64,000 nt of DNA, taken from assembly GCF_014635085.1 (NCBI RefSeq), contig NZ_BMCH01000005.1, forward strand, positions 62,001-126,000. Direction: 5' to 3'. A program made the translations under genes and the position numbers. The notes under the pieces are model-generated. The model did no database searches. It was not told the origin of the DNA and worked only from the letters and a program-made list of their open reading frames with translations. This document shows, piece after piece, positions 43,957 through 52,682 of this stretch. Within the stretch, counting starts at the first letter, position 1. The number at the start of each line of letters is the position of its first letter. This DNA is from Asaia siamensis. Its GTDB lineage: Bacteria > Pseudomonadota > Alphaproteobacteria > Acetobacterales > Acetobacteraceae.

Positions 43957-44940
43957 TCAGCCGGGCTTGCCGAAAGAGCACCAGTTTTCACCGCCCAGAA
44001 CCCAGAGCAGAAGACCTTTCTGGGCGTGCAGGCGGTTCTCCGCTTCGTCGAACACAACCGAGGCGGCGCTTTCAAACACCTCTTCGGTCACTTCCTCACC
44101 GATATGGGCGGGCAGGCAGTGCATGAACAGGGCCTTGGGGGCGGCTTTCTGCATGAGAGCCGTATTTACCTGGAAGGGGCGCAATGTGCTGAGCCTGACA
44201 GTCGATTCCTCGTCCGACATGCTGGTCCAGGTATCCGTCACGATGCAGTCCGCATCTTGCACGGCCTCGACAGGGTCGTGAACGAGGCGGATCCTGCCGC
44301 CCTCGGCCTGCGCCCAGTCAAGAACCTCCTGTCGCGGTTTCATTGTCTCAGGCGTCGCGAGCGTGAGCGAGAACCCGAAGCGTACCGCGCCCTCGATCAG
44401 GGAGGCGGCAACGTTGTTGCCGTCGCCGACCCAGGCCCAGTGCGAGCCCGCGACAGGGCCGCGATGCTCTTCATAGGTCATGATATCGGCGAGGATCTGG
44501 ACAGGGTGGGAATCGGGTGTCAGCCCGTTGACCACAGGGATGCTGCTCCAGCGCACCAGCTCGCTCAGCATGTCGGTCTCGCCGGTACGCACGACCAGCA
44601 CATCGAGGAAGCGCGACAGAACACGCGCCGTGTCGGCCAGGCTCTCGCCACGACCGATCTGCATATCTGTCGGTGAAAGCACCGATACGTCCCCACCCAG
44701 CTGGCGCATACCCACCTCGAATGAGAGGCGTGTTCGCGTCGAGGGTTTGGAGAGCATCAGGCCAAGCGTACGACCGGCCAGGGGATGGGCGGGATGCATC
44801 GGCACGCGTCGCGCATCCTGCATTGCCTTGACCGAGCGACCGACATCGATGATGTCGCGCAATGTCGCGGCATCCAGATCACGCAGATCGAGGAAGTGCC
44901 GAATTTCTGCGGCAGAGGGGGAGCGTGTCTGGATGGTCAT
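43957..44940 (-). CDS. argF: Ornithine carbamoyltransferase
   Basis: Makes citrulline from ornithine and carbamoyl phosphate in arginine synthesis. 327 residues from ATG 44940 (MTIQTRSPS), which overlaps the argD stop (ATGA); a longer frame from 45039 lies inside argD. Carbamoyl-phosphate site STRTR (67-71) and FMHCLPAH, ornithine loop SMSDE in DTWTSMSDEES, all intact. Cytoplasmic trimer in the family. Confidence 0.96.
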   Translation of the reverse strand: MTIQTRSPSAAEIRHFLDLRDLDAATLRDIIDVGRSVKAMQDARRVPMHPAHPLAGRTLGLMLSKPSTRTRLSFEVGMRQLGGDVSVLSPTDMQIGRGESLADTARVLSRFLDVLVVRTGETDMLSELVRWSSIPVVNGLTPDSHPVQILADIMTYEEHRGPVAGSHWAWVGDGNNVAASLIEGAVRFGFSLTLATPETMKPRQEVLDWAQAEGGRIRLVHDPVEAVQDADCIVTDTWTSMSDEESTVRLSTLRPFQVNTALMQKAAPKALFMHCLPAHIGEEVTEEVFESAASVVFDEAENRLHAQKGLLLWVLGGENWCSFGKPG

Positions 44941-46157
44941 GCGTGGCGCTCCGTCTGGCTTTCTGTCTTGTTTTTCTGCTGCTCTGCGGCTTCCAGCGCC
45001 TGAGCGGCGCGCGAGAGAATCTCGCAGGCTTCGCGGCACTCTTCCGGGGTGACGATCAACGGAGGCAGAAGACGCAGCACGTTTTCGCCAGCCGTGACGG
45101 TCAGAAGACCTTCAGCCATGACCTGGGCCTGAACCTGCGCGACCGGCAGACGGCATTTCAGCCCCCACATCAGACCACGACCGCGGGCGAGTTCGAAGAC
45201 CGTCGGATGCTTGCGCACGAGAGCGTCGAGCGTCTCGCCCAGAACCGCGCCGGTGCATTCGACCTGCGGCAGAAAGCCATCGGCAAGAATGACGTCGAGC
45301 ACGGCATTTCCTGCGGCGCAGGCGAGCGGATTGCCCCCGAAAGTCGTACCGTGCGACCCGGCTCCCATAGAGGCAGCGACTTCCTCATTGGCGAGGATGG
45401 CGCCCATGGGGAAGCCGCCTGCAATACCCTTGGCCACTGAGATCACGTCAGGGGTGATGCCGTACCATTCATGGGCGAAGAGCTTGCCCGTACGGCCCAT
45501 GCCCGTCTGCACTTCATCAAGCGCCAGAATAAGCCCGAACTCGTCGCAGACCTGACGCAGCCCGGTCATGAACTGCGGATCGGCCTGCTTGATTCCGGTT
45601 TCACCCTGGATCGGTTCAAGCATGATGCCCGCCGTCTCCGGCGTGATGGCAGCGCGCAGCGCGTTCATGTTGTTGAAGGGCACATGATCGAAACCTTCGA
45701 CCGGCGCGCCGAAACCCTCGAGATAGGCCGGGTTGCCGGTGGCGGCGATCATGGCAAGCGTACGACCGTGAAAGGCGCCCGTGCAGCAGATGATGCGCGT
45801 GCGCTCGGGATGACCGCGACCCGATTGGGTCTTGCGGATCATCTTGACCATGCCTTCATTCGCTTCTGCGCCGGAATTGCAGAAGAACACGCTGTCAGCG
45901 AAGGAATGCGCGACCAGCCGGTCTGCCAGCTTCTCTGCCTGCGGGATGCGATACAGGTTGGAAACATGCATAACCCGGCCAGCCTGCTCGGCAATTGCCT
46001 TGACGAGGCCTTCATGGCCGTGACCGAGCGACGAGACGGCAATGCCCGCCCCGAAATCTAGGAATCGTCGCCCGTCAGCCGTGTACAAGCAAGCGCCCTG
46101 ACCATGCTCGAAAGCAAGGTCGACTCGTTTGAATGTTGGCATCAGAGCGGAAATCAT
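44937..46157 (-). CDS. argD: Acetylornithine aminotransferase
   Basis: PLP-dependent transamination of N-acetylglutamate semialdehyde; often also acts on succinyl-diaminopimelate. 406 residues. Class-III aminotransferase elements: CNSGAEANEGMVKMIRK, ICCTGAFHGRTLAMIAATG, LILALDEVQTGMGRTGKLFAHE and the PLP lysine in VISVAKGIAGGFPMGA. Ends in a charged Gln/Lys/Glu tail. First gene of argD-argF-hslO; the preceding gap (46158-46285) contains a short GGGGG-TATTG-CCCCC hairpin. Confidence 0.95.
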   Translation of the reverse strand: MISALMPTFKRVDLAFEHGQGACLYTADGRRFLDFGAGIAVSSLGHGHEGLVKAIAEQAGRVMHVSNLYRIPQAEKLADRLVAHSFADSVFFCNSGAEANEGMVKMIRKTQSGRGHPERTRIICCTGAFHGRTLAMIAATGNPAYLEGFGAPVEGFDHVPFNNMNALRAAITPETAGIMLEPIQGETGIKQADPQFMTGLRQVCDEFGLILALDEVQTGMGRTGKLFAHEWYGITPDVISVAKGIAGGFPMGAILANEEVAASMGAGSHGTTFGGNPLACAAGNAVLDVILADGFLPQVECTGAVLGETLDALVRKHPTVFELARGRGLMWGLKCRLPVAQVQAQVMAEGLLTVTAGENVLRLLPPLIVTPEECREACEILSRAAQALEAAEQQKNKTESQTERHA

Positions 46158-46258
46158 GGCGATGAGAGAGCCCGGTTGAAATGGATGGGAAAAAGCAACG
46201 GCAAGAGCCCCGCGCCTGAAAATTCAGGGCAGGGCACAGGCTGCTGCATTCCCATGAT

Positions 46259-46273
46259 GGGGGTATTGCCCCC
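46259..46273. terminator. Short GC hairpin after D-aminopeptidase-like gene
   Basis: GGGGG (46259-46263) and CCCCC (46269-46273) with a 5-nt loop, 13 bp past the hydrolase stop on the minus strand and upstream of argD. Short and without a T-run; a weak terminator candidate. Confidence 0.35.
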
Positions 46274-46285
46274 TATCCGTCAAAT

Positions 46286-47845
46286 TCAGTCTTGGCAGCG
46301 CCGATAAAAGAGATCGCGTGCCAGCCAGCATCCGACCCGGACACCCGTCATTTTTCCGGTTTCATCGCGCTGAAAAGCGAGCGTCCAATAGCCTGGCGGT
46401 GAGTGGTCTAGCGCCCTGAGGCAGGGGATGAGCCAGACATCGCTGCCCACGGGCTGAAGACGTTCCATTCGTCCCAGGCCGAGCATTCCTGAAAATCCAC
46501 CGTAAACAGCGCCCTCCGCTCCTTCCAGTGTGAGGACGCTGTCAAGTTCAGCGCAGTGATAACGACCGGCCAGACCGTCATGCCTTATGCGCTCGTCGAG
46601 ACAGACCAGCGCGACGTCCCGGTTTTCCTGAGGGCGTGCCATCCTCAGCCCCTCATCGGAGAGGCTCAGCCGTGTTGCGTCGCGCCCGGCCCCATTCTGC
46701 GTCCAGAACTCAAGTGTCTCCGGCGGGTAGGCATAGCGCAGGGACAGCTTCTTGCCGGATGCGCTCGGTGTGATCGACGCTGACAGCCCGGTCTCTCTGT
46801 CGAGATAGGAGCCCAGTATGGCTCGATTTCCTGCAGTTTCCTCCTGTGTCATCGGCGGAATGTCGAGTGCGGCGGCGGCGAGGGAGGCCGCTGCTGAATG
46901 GGCCTCCGACATGTGATTGAACAGAACGACCACCGATAGTCGCTCTTCTGCCAGATGCAGTCTGTGGCTGCGCCAGCCGCGCAAGGCGCCCCCATGGCCG
47001 GTCATGGCGCGCCCGAACAGCGTGCCGCGCTGCAGGCCGTGACCATAGCGGGCAGGGGTGCCGTCACGGAAGCTCACCGGGGCGGAGAGGCGATTGTAAA
47101 ATCCCTGCGGGTCGTTTCTCTGCGCATCGATCGCCAGTTCCCAGGCGATCATGTCATCAAGGCTGGCACCAAGCCCTGCATCGCCAGTCCAGAAGATGTG
47201 ATTGACTGCAGCCCGATAGCCCGTCGTTTCACTTCCCTCATACCCCTGCGTGCCGTCCGGCATGGCCTGTGTATCCGCAGCAAGAAACGCTGTGCTCATG
47301 CCATGGCGTTCGAACAGCTGTGTTCTGAGCAGTTCAGCAAAGCTGCGTCCCGAAAGCGCCTCGAGTGCTTCCGAAATCAGGAAGAAATTCTGGTTGACGT
47401 AGGAATAGGCGGTGCCGGGACGAAAATGCAGACTGCGTGTGCCGGAGATCACGCGATGGGCCTCTGTGGCGCCAAAAGCCGATTCCGTCGGGGCGCCATG
47501 CAACATGGCGACCGCCCAGTAATCACGCAGTCCTGACTGGTTATGCGCCAGATCCATGATGCCAGGGGGCGCCTCTTCCAGCTTCGGCAGATAGCTGGCG
47601 ATGGCCGCATCGAACGGGGTCTTGTCGGCAAATTCGTCGAGTAGCGCGCAGGTGAACTGCTTTGTGATCGAGCACAGGCGAAACAGGGTCTTCGGTGTGA
47701 AGGGCAGGCGGGTTTCGGCGTTGGCGAAGCCCCAGCTATGGCGACCGATGACCTCTCCGTTCCTGATGACCGCCGCCGCGCCGCCTGGGCCCGGATAGGT
47801 CGAGGGCAGGGCCGTGAGCGCGCGTTCGAGCGATGAAAGGGTCAT
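46286..47845 (-). CDS. D-aminopeptidase-like S12 serine hydrolase
   Basis: Penicillin-binding-protein fold hydrolase closely resembling the D-aminopeptidase of Ochrobactrum anthropi, which removes N-terminal D-amino acids. 519 residues from ATG 47845 (GGGAG nine bases upstream); the frame to 47947 is rejected. Catalytic Ser59-x-x-Lys62 in LCSITKQF, Tyr149-x-Asn151 in YSYVNQNF, and GHGGALRGWR with the third-motif His. DAP-specific neighbours NNQSGLRDYWA-like (HNQSGLRDYW) and GYEGSETTGYRAAVN are present, and the length includes the two C-terminal beta-barrel domains of that enzyme. No signal peptide, so probably cytoplasmic. Confidence 0.85.
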   Translation of the reverse strand: MTLSSLERALTALPSTYPGPGGAAAVIRNGEVIGRHSWGFANAETRLPFTPKTLFRLCSITKQFTCALLDEFADKTPFDAAIASYLPKLEEAPPGIMDLAHNQSGLRDYWAVAMLHGAPTESAFGATEAHRVISGTRSLHFRPGTAYSYVNQNFFLISEALEALSGRSFAELLRTQLFERHGMSTAFLAADTQAMPDGTQGYEGSETTGYRAAVNHIFWTGDAGLGASLDDMIAWELAIDAQRNDPQGFYNRLSAPVSFRDGTPARYGHGLQRGTLFGRAMTGHGGALRGWRSHRLHLAEERLSVVVLFNHMSEAHSAAASLAAAALDIPPMTQEETAGNRAILGSYLDRETGLSASITPSASGKKLSLRYAYPPETLEFWTQNGAGRDATRLSLSDEGLRMARPQENRDVALVCLDERIRHDGLAGRYHCAELDSVLTLEGAEGAVYGGFSGMLGLGRMERLQPVGSDVWLIPCLRALDHSPPGYWTLAFQRDETGKMTGVRVGCWLARDLFYRRCQD

Positions 47846-47904
47846 GAGGGAACTCCCGCGGTTTTCACCATGTTGCTGCCACGAAGTTATGGCACAATGT
47901 AGCC

Positions 47905-48537
47905 ATGTCAGCGATTCCGGATCTGCCTCCTCCGCCGACAGCGGCAACCCTGCGCGAGACGGCCCTGCGTCATCTCGCGCGTTTTGCTGCGACCGAGCAG
48001 GGGCTGGCTCAGGTGCTGGAACGCGCGGTCATGCGATGGGCACGCAAGGCGGGCACGCAAGGCTGCGACAATGACCAGATCGAAGGGCTGGCCAGAGAAA
48101 GCCGCTCGGCTATCGCCGGGATTGTGGCCGATATGCGCAGGCTTGGTGCTCTCGACGACGCTGCCTTTGCCCGATCCCGCTCACTCAGCCTGACGCGCTC
48201 GGGGCGGTCGCGCCGGGCGGTGGCTGCGAGTCTGACCCAGAAAGGGATTGGCGCCGAGGTTCTGGGCGACGCGCTGAAAGAGGCTCTCGGGCACAGGCAC
48301 GACGACAGCGCGCACGAGCATGAGCTCGGTGCTGCGCTCGTTCTCGCCCGCAAGCGTCGGCTCGGTCCTTTCAGGAGGGGCGATGAAGAAGAGGGCGACG
48401 AACAGGCGCCCCTGCGTCATCAGCGCGCTCTGGCTGTTTTTGCCCGTGCGGGGTTCGGCCGTGATGTCGCCGAGCGGGCACTGGCTCTGGATCTGATGGA
48501 AGCGGAGGATCGCGTCATGGCGCTGAAATCGTCATGA
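47905..48537 (+). CDS. recX: RecX-family regulatory protein
   Basis: RecX proteins bind RecA filaments and limit recombination. 210 residues of three-helix repeats: TALRHLARFAATEQGLAQVLERAV, then IVADMRRLGALDDAAFARSRSLSLTRSGRSRRAVAASLTQKGI, the conserved 'LDD..FA.......GRs...i...L..KGi' core. recA itself is not in the window. Divergent from the D-aminopeptidase-like gene; its stop overlaps the next start (ATGA). Confidence 0.8.
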   Translation: MSAIPDLPPPPTAATLRETALRHLARFAATEQGLAQVLERAVMRWARKAGTQGCDNDQIEGLARESRSAIAGIVADMRRLGALDDAAFARSRSLSLTRSGRSRRAVAASLTQKGIGAEVLGDALKEALGHRHDDSAHEHELGAALVLARKRRLGPFRRGDEEEGDEQAPLRHQRALAVFARAGFGRDVAERALALDLMEAEDRVMALKSS

Positions 48538-49043
48538 AGAGAATGGTGCTTGGGTTCAGTTTCTGTCTGAGCCTTGCTGCCTGTGGTGGCGGGCCCAGGG
48601 AATACAGCCGCGCCAGTTTCAATGGCCCGTTGCAATGCGCGCCCTATGCGCGCGCCAAGACAGGTGTCGCGCTTTATGGCGCTGCGGCTTCCTGGTGGCG
48701 CGGAGCTTCGGGTAAATACAGACGCACACAGAGCCCGGCGCAGGGCGAGATCCTTGTCTTTCGTTCGACAGGGCGGCTGCCTTCTGGCCATGTCTCTGTT
48801 GTGCGCAGCACTGTCTCGTCGCGCAAGATCCTGGTCGAACATGCCAATTGGGAGCCCGGTCGCATCGACCGGTCGGTGCCGGTCATCGACGTGTCGCGCA
48901 ATAATGACTGGTCTCTGGTGCGGGTCTACTGGGCGCCGATCAAAAATCTGGGCTCGAGAGCCTATCCCACTTACGGCTTCATCGTTCCGCGTGACATCGA
49001 CGATATTGCGCGCTTGCAAGAGACGCCTGATCACGCCATGTGA
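48534..49043 (+). CDS. CHAP-domain lipoprotein (peptidoglycan amidase/endopeptidase)
   Basis: A 169-residue lipoprotein: signal with lipobox SLAAC (Cys17), then a CHAP domain with catalytic Cys35 in LQCAPYAR, His86 in PSGHVSVV and Asn105 in EHANW. The Trp-Trp motif ASWWRGASGKYRR and AQGEILVF are standard CHAP elements. Expected to cut peptide bonds in peptidoglycan from the outer-membrane or periplasmic side. Coupled to recX by ATGA. Confidence 0.85.
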   Translation: MKRMVLGFSFCLSLAACGGGPREYSRASFNGPLQCAPYARAKTGVALYGAAASWWRGASGKYRRTQSPAQGEILVFRSTGRLPSGHVSVVRSTVSSRKILVEHANWEPGRIDRSVPVIDVSRNNDWSLVRVYWAPIKNLGSRAYPTYGFIVPRDIDDIARLQETPDHAM

Positions 49044-49095
49044 GGAGTGAGAAAAAGAGACGGCTGTTCGGTCCCGTCATACGAGGAGAGAGATT

Positions 49096-49362
49096 ATGGG
49101 TAGCATGAGTCCCCTGCACTGGCTGATAGTGCTTGCCGTCGTACTCATCCTTTTTGGCGGTGGCAGCAAGATCAGCGGTCTGATGGGCGACTTCGCGAAG
49201 GGGATCAAATCCTTCAAGAAGAACATGGCAGAAGACGAATCCATGGAGCCGAAGCATGACCAGCCGAATGGTCAGATTTCGCCGCCGCCCCAGGGCAATT
49301 TTCAGCAGCCGCAATACACGCCCCCCGTATCGGGCGGTAATGTGAACAACGTCAATCACTGA
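49096..49362 (+). CDS. tatA: Sec-independent translocase TatA
   Basis: Pore-forming subunit of the Tat exporter. 88 residues: one N-terminal membrane helix ([15 protein letters not shown], about 7-21), the hinge Phe20-Gly21, then the amphipathic helix [19 protein letters not shown] and a polar Pro/Gln/Asn-rich tail. tatB and tatC are not beside it, a common situation in alphaproteobacteria is tatABC together, so this may be a separate copy. It would serve the Tat-exported dehydrogenase subunit at 40243-40935. Confidence 0.9.
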   Translation: MGSMSPLHWLIVLAVVLILFGGGSKISGLMGDFAKGIKSFKKNMAEDESMEPKHDQPNGQISPPPQGNFQQPQYTPPVSGGNVNNVNH

Positions 49363-49369
49363 GCTTTCC

Positions 49370-49987
49370 ATGACCCAGCTTTCGGACCGGCTCTGGTCGG
49401 ATGCGGTGCAGGACGTGCTGCATGCAGGCCGCAGAATGGACCACAGGGGCTGGGTGCCAGCCACGGCTGGCAATCTCAGCCGTCGACTTGACGATGGCCG
49501 TATCGCCATCACGCGCTCGGGCGGTCACAAGGGGTTTCTGACCGAGCAGGACGTCATCGAGATCGACCCTGAGGGTCGCCCGCTCGATTCCGGCCAAAGG
49601 GCCAGTGCCGAGACCCTGCTTCATACGCAGCTTTACGCATCTGACCCGACGATCGGTGCTGTACTGCATGGCCATTCGGTCGCGGCGACCGTGTTGTCGA
49701 TGGCGATAAAGGCGCCCGTGCTCACTTTGGCAGGATATGAATTGCTCAAGGTGTTCGAGGGGCAATCAACCCATGACACCGCTATCGACGTGCCACTTTT
49801 TGCCAATGACCAGGATATTGCCCGTCTCGCGACAATCGTGGCGCCGTCTCTCGGGAAAATGCCCGCGGGTTATGTGATCAGAGGGCATGGTGTTTATGTC
49901 TGGGGCCGGAACATGGCCATGGCGCTGGCCCGGCTCGAAGGGCTGGAATTTCTCCTGGCCTGCGAACTCGAAAGGCTGAAATCATGA
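49370..49987 (+). CDS. mtnB: Methylthioribulose-1-phosphate dehydratase
   Basis: Methionine salvage enzyme, a class-II aldolase-fold zinc protein that dehydrates methylthioribulose 1-phosphate. 205 residues: GWVPATAGNLSRRLDDGRIAITRSGGHKG, the catalytic Glu in SAETLLHTQLY, zinc ligands in VLHGHSVAATVLS and the later His in VIRGHGVYVWG. Followed by mtnD and mtnC with ATGA overlaps. mtnA and mtnK, needed upstream in the pathway, are not in this window. Confidence 0.93.
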   Translation: MTQLSDRLWSDAVQDVLHAGRRMDHRGWVPATAGNLSRRLDDGRIAITRSGGHKGFLTEQDVIEIDPEGRPLDSGQRASAETLLHTQLYASDPTIGAVLHGHSVAATVLSMAIKAPVLTLAGYELLKVFEGQSTHDTAIDVPLFANDQDIARLATIVAPSLGKMPAGYVIRGHGVYVWGRNMAMALARLEGLEFLLACELERLKS

Positions 49988-50541
49988 GCAGACTGACGAT
50001 CTATCGCGACGACACGCCCGAAAACCTCATTCTCGACACAGAGGACGCAAGGGTCATCGCCGAGACCCTGCGCCCGCTCAATGTGCGCTTTGAACGCTGG
50101 CAGTCACCTGTAACACCCGCCAAGGATGCTGCACCGGAAGTCATTCTGGAGGCATACCGCCCCTATCTCGATGGGCTGATGGGCGAAACCGGAGCAGGCA
50201 GCGCCGATGTGGTGCGGTTTGACCGCAACACGCCGCAGATCGCCGCCATGCGTGAAAAATACCTCTCTGAGCATACTCATAGCGAAGACGAGGTGCGTTT
50301 TTTCGTGCATGGTCAGGGCGCCTTTATCCTGCATGTCGAGGGCAAGGTCTATTCGGTACTCTGCGTTCAGGGTGATCTGATTTCGGTTCCTGAAGGGACG
50401 CCTCACTGGTTCGACGCCGGGACCAATCCCGATGTGGTTGCCCTGCGGGTATTCACTGATACGACGGGGTGGGTTGCCGAATATACGGGCGACGAAATCG
50501 CCCGTCGCTTTCCTGTCGTCATTCCGGATCTTGCCGCATGA
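49984..50541 (+). CDS. mtnD: Acireductone dioxygenase
   Basis: Oxidises the acireductone of methionine salvage to the ketoacid precursor of methionine (Fe form) or to an off-pathway product with CO (Ni form). 185-residue cupin with metal ligands His97, His99 and Glu103 in SEHTHSEDEVRFF and the fourth His in EGTPHWFDAG (near 141). Overlaps mtnB and mtnC by 4 bp each. Confidence 0.95.
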   Translation: MSRLTIYRDDTPENLILDTEDARVIAETLRPLNVRFERWQSPVTPAKDAAPEVILEAYRPYLDGLMGETGAGSADVVRFDRNTPQIAAMREKYLSEHTHSEDEVRFFVHGQGAFILHVEGKVYSVLCVQGDLISVPEGTPHWFDAGTNPDVVALRVFTDTTGWVAEYTGDEIARRFPVVIPDLAA

Positions 50542-51230
50542 GCACTGTTCGCCTGATCCTTCTTGATATCGAAGGAACGACCCTGCCGATCTCTTTCGTC
50601 AAGGATGTGCTCTTTCCCTATTCCGACAAGGTGATGCCCGAGCTGCTGCGTGAACAGGCGGACAACCCTCTGGTCAAGGTGGCGCTGGCGGATATCGACG
50701 CGGCCAATCCCGGTTGCGATCCGCTTGCCCAGCTGCATGACTGGACGGTGCGTGACGAAAAGGTCGCGCCGCTCAAATCACTGCAGGGACTGGCCTGGAA
50801 AACGGGCTTCGAGACCGGCGCCCTCAGGGCACAGCTCTATCCCGATGTCGCCCCAGCCCTTGAAGCCTGGCACAAATCAGGGTTGCGTCTTGCCGTCTAT
50901 TCCTCGGGTTCAGCCAGTGCGCAGCGCCTGCTTTATGGTTATTCCGATGCAGGTGATCTGACGTCGCTGTTCGAGGCGTTCTACGATCTCGATATTGGCG
51001 GCAAGAAAATTGCCGAGAGCTATCGCGAGATCGCTTCGCGTGCGGGTGTGGCGCCGGGCGAAATCCTGTTCCTGTCCGATATTGGCGCTGAGCTCGACGC
51101 AGCAGCAGAAGCGGGCCTCAGAACCTGCCAGCTTGTCCGGCCGGAAGACGGTACTGTCGCGCACCAAGGCGTGCGTCAGGCAGCGGATTTCCAGAGCGTC
51201 AGCCAGCAATTCGAGTTGCCCGTCTCATGA
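50538..51230 (+). CDS. mtnC: Enolase-phosphatase E1
   Basis: Bifunctional HAD phosphatase that enolises and dephosphorylates diketomethylthiopentyl 1-phosphate, making the acireductone used by MtnD. 230 residues from ATG 50538; a longer frame from 50469 is inside mtnD. HAD motif 1 is LLDIEGTTLP (Asp10, Glu12), motif 2 AVYSSGSASAQRLL, motif 4 region EILFLSDIGAELDAA. Coupled to mtnD upstream and ribF downstream. Confidence 0.95.
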   Translation: MSTVRLILLDIEGTTLPISFVKDVLFPYSDKVMPELLREQADNPLVKVALADIDAANPGCDPLAQLHDWTVRDEKVAPLKSLQGLAWKTGFETGALRAQLYPDVAPALEAWHKSGLRLAVYSSGSASAQRLLYGYSDAGDLTSLFEAFYDLDIGGKKIAESYREIASRAGVAPGEILFLSDIGAELDAAAEAGLRTCQLVRPEDGTVAHQGVRQAADFQSVSQQFELPVS

Positions 51231-52156
51231 CCTTGCACGAGGACTGGGCGGCAATCCCGCAAGGGGCGCACGGCGCCGCCGTAGCCCTCGGCAATTTCGA
51301 TGGTGTGCATCTTGGGCATGTCCATCTTCTGAAGTCGCTGCATGCAGCACGTCCCGATCTGCCTCTGGGCGCGGTGACCTTCGAACCGCATCCTCGCGAG
51401 TTTTTCCGCCCGCAGGACCCGCCGATCCGGCTGATGCTTCCCGCTATCCGCGCACGTTTCCTGCATGAGCAGGGCGTCAAACAGATCTTCCAGCTGCCGT
51501 TCGATGCTGATTTCAGTCATCGCTCGCCCGAGCAGTTTGTCGAAGAGGTGCTGCATCGTGCGCTTGGCGTGCAGCATGTGGCGTGCGGCCCAGATTTTGC
51601 GTTTGGGCACAGACGGGCCGGCAGTATCGATTTTCTGGCACACAGGCTCGAGGCGCTTGGTATCGGCCTGACGGTTGTGCCGCCCCTTACAGATATCAGC
51701 GGGCCATTTTCCTCCTCACGCATCCGCCGTCTGCTCCAGGAAGGCTATCCCGAGCGCGCGGCAGAAGAGCTTGGTCGTCCCTGGTTCATCGCAGGTGCCG
51801 TTACGCATGGCGACAAGCGCGGACGTCTGCTGGGCTTTCCTACCGCCAATATTCCGCTGGGCCGTCATATCGAACCCGCCCGCGGCGTCTATGCCGTGAC
51901 TGTCCACCATCCCGATGGGCGCATGATTCCGGGGGTGGCCAATATCGGTCGCCGTCCGACCATCAATGACGGGCAGGAAAGCCGCCTCGAAGCGCATCTG
52001 TTTGACACCAATGAAGATCTCTATGGCCAGACCCTCGAGGTCAGCCTGCACAGATTGCTGCGTGAAGAGCGTCGCTTTGACGGGCTCGATGCCCTGAAGG
52101 CCCAGATCGCCGAGGACGCGAGCCAGGCCCGCGCTGCGCTTGGCTCTTCCGTCTGA
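51227..52156 (+). CDS. ribF: Bifunctional riboflavin kinase / FAD synthetase
   Basis: Makes FMN and FAD. 309 residues: N-terminal FAD synthetase (VALGNFDGVHLGHVHLL with the HxGH box, then GPDFAFGHRRAGSI and ISSSRIR-like SSSRIRRLL), C-terminal riboflavin kinase (GDKRGRLLGFPTANI, GVANIGRRPTI, EAHLFD). Overlaps mtnC by ATGA, so it is part of the salvage operon; the FAD-dependent dehydrogenases of this organism depend on it. Confidence 0.96.
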   Translation: MTLHEDWAAIPQGAHGAAVALGNFDGVHLGHVHLLKSLHAARPDLPLGAVTFEPHPREFFRPQDPPIRLMLPAIRARFLHEQGVKQIFQLPFDADFSHRSPEQFVEEVLHRALGVQHVACGPDFAFGHRRAGSIDFLAHRLEALGIGLTVVPPLTDISGPFSSSRIRRLLQEGYPERAAEELGRPWFIAGAVTHGDKRGRLLGFPTANIPLGRHIEPARGVYAVTVHHPDGRMIPGVANIGRRPTINDGQESRLEAHLFDTNEDLYGQTLEVSLHRLLREERRFDGLDALKAQIAEDASQARAALGSSV

Positions 52157-52589
52157 ACCCTGCCTGTTGCAGGGGGTCAATCATGTCACGCTTTGCGTGA
52201 CAGACCTGCCGCGGGCTCTTGCCTTCTATCAAAATCTGCTCGGCTGCCGTTTGAGCGCGCGCTGGAATCGCGGGGCATATCTTGAGGCAGGGTCGCTCTG
52301 GTTATGCCTCGAATGCGCGCCTGCTGGCATCTGTCTGCCACGGCAGGATGACACCCATCTTGCCTTCACCGTCAGCGCCGCTGCTTTTACAGTGCTGTCT
52401 GCGCGCCTTTCAAGGCAGGTGACCATATGGAAAGCGAATAAGAGCGAAGGAGACTCGCTCTATTTTCTCGATCCTGACGGCCATAAACTTGAAGTCCATG
52501 TCGGCTCCCTGGCAACGCGTCTGGCCCATTGGCGCCACAATCCCCCCGCTACCCTTCGTGATCTGACGATGCCGCCTGACAGGGCGTGA
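52140..52589 (+). CDS. FosA-like VOC-family metalloprotein
   Basis: Strongly resembles FosA glutathione S-transferases of the VOC superfamily. 149 residues: NHVTLCVTDLPRALAFYQNLLGCRLSARW, the metal His15 and His73 (in DTHLAF), and a C-terminal KLEVHVGSL with the metal Glu; NKSEGDSLYFLDPDGH is the K+-loop region of FosA. This fits a Mn-dependent fosfomycin-type enzyme, though many VOC relatives have other roles. The start is uncertain: TTG 52140 overlaps ribF by 17 bp, TTG 52167 avoids this; neither has a good ribosome site. Confidence 0.8.
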   Translation: MALPSEPCLLQGVNHVTLCVTDLPRALAFYQNLLGCRLSARWNRGAYLEAGSLWLCLECAPAGICLPRQDDTHLAFTVSAAAFTVLSARLSRQVTIWKANKSEGDSLYFLDPDGHKLEVHVGSLATRLAHWRHNPPATLRDLTMPPDRA

Positions 52590-52608
52590 CATGATCTTGC
52601 CTTGAATG

Positions 52609-52637
52609 TGAAGTTTTATTGTTTGTCTTCACTTTTG
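52609..52637 (+). terminator. Weak hairpin after ribF operon
   Basis: GTGAAG (52609-52614) and CTTCAC (52628-52633) with an AT-rich 13-nt loop, followed by TTTT. It could end the tatA-mtn-ribF-VOC transcript just before the small gene at 52683. Confidence 0.4.
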
Positions 52638-52682
52638 TAATGTTATAAATTACTCATGGTTAATAAATCGGTGGGGGCTATC

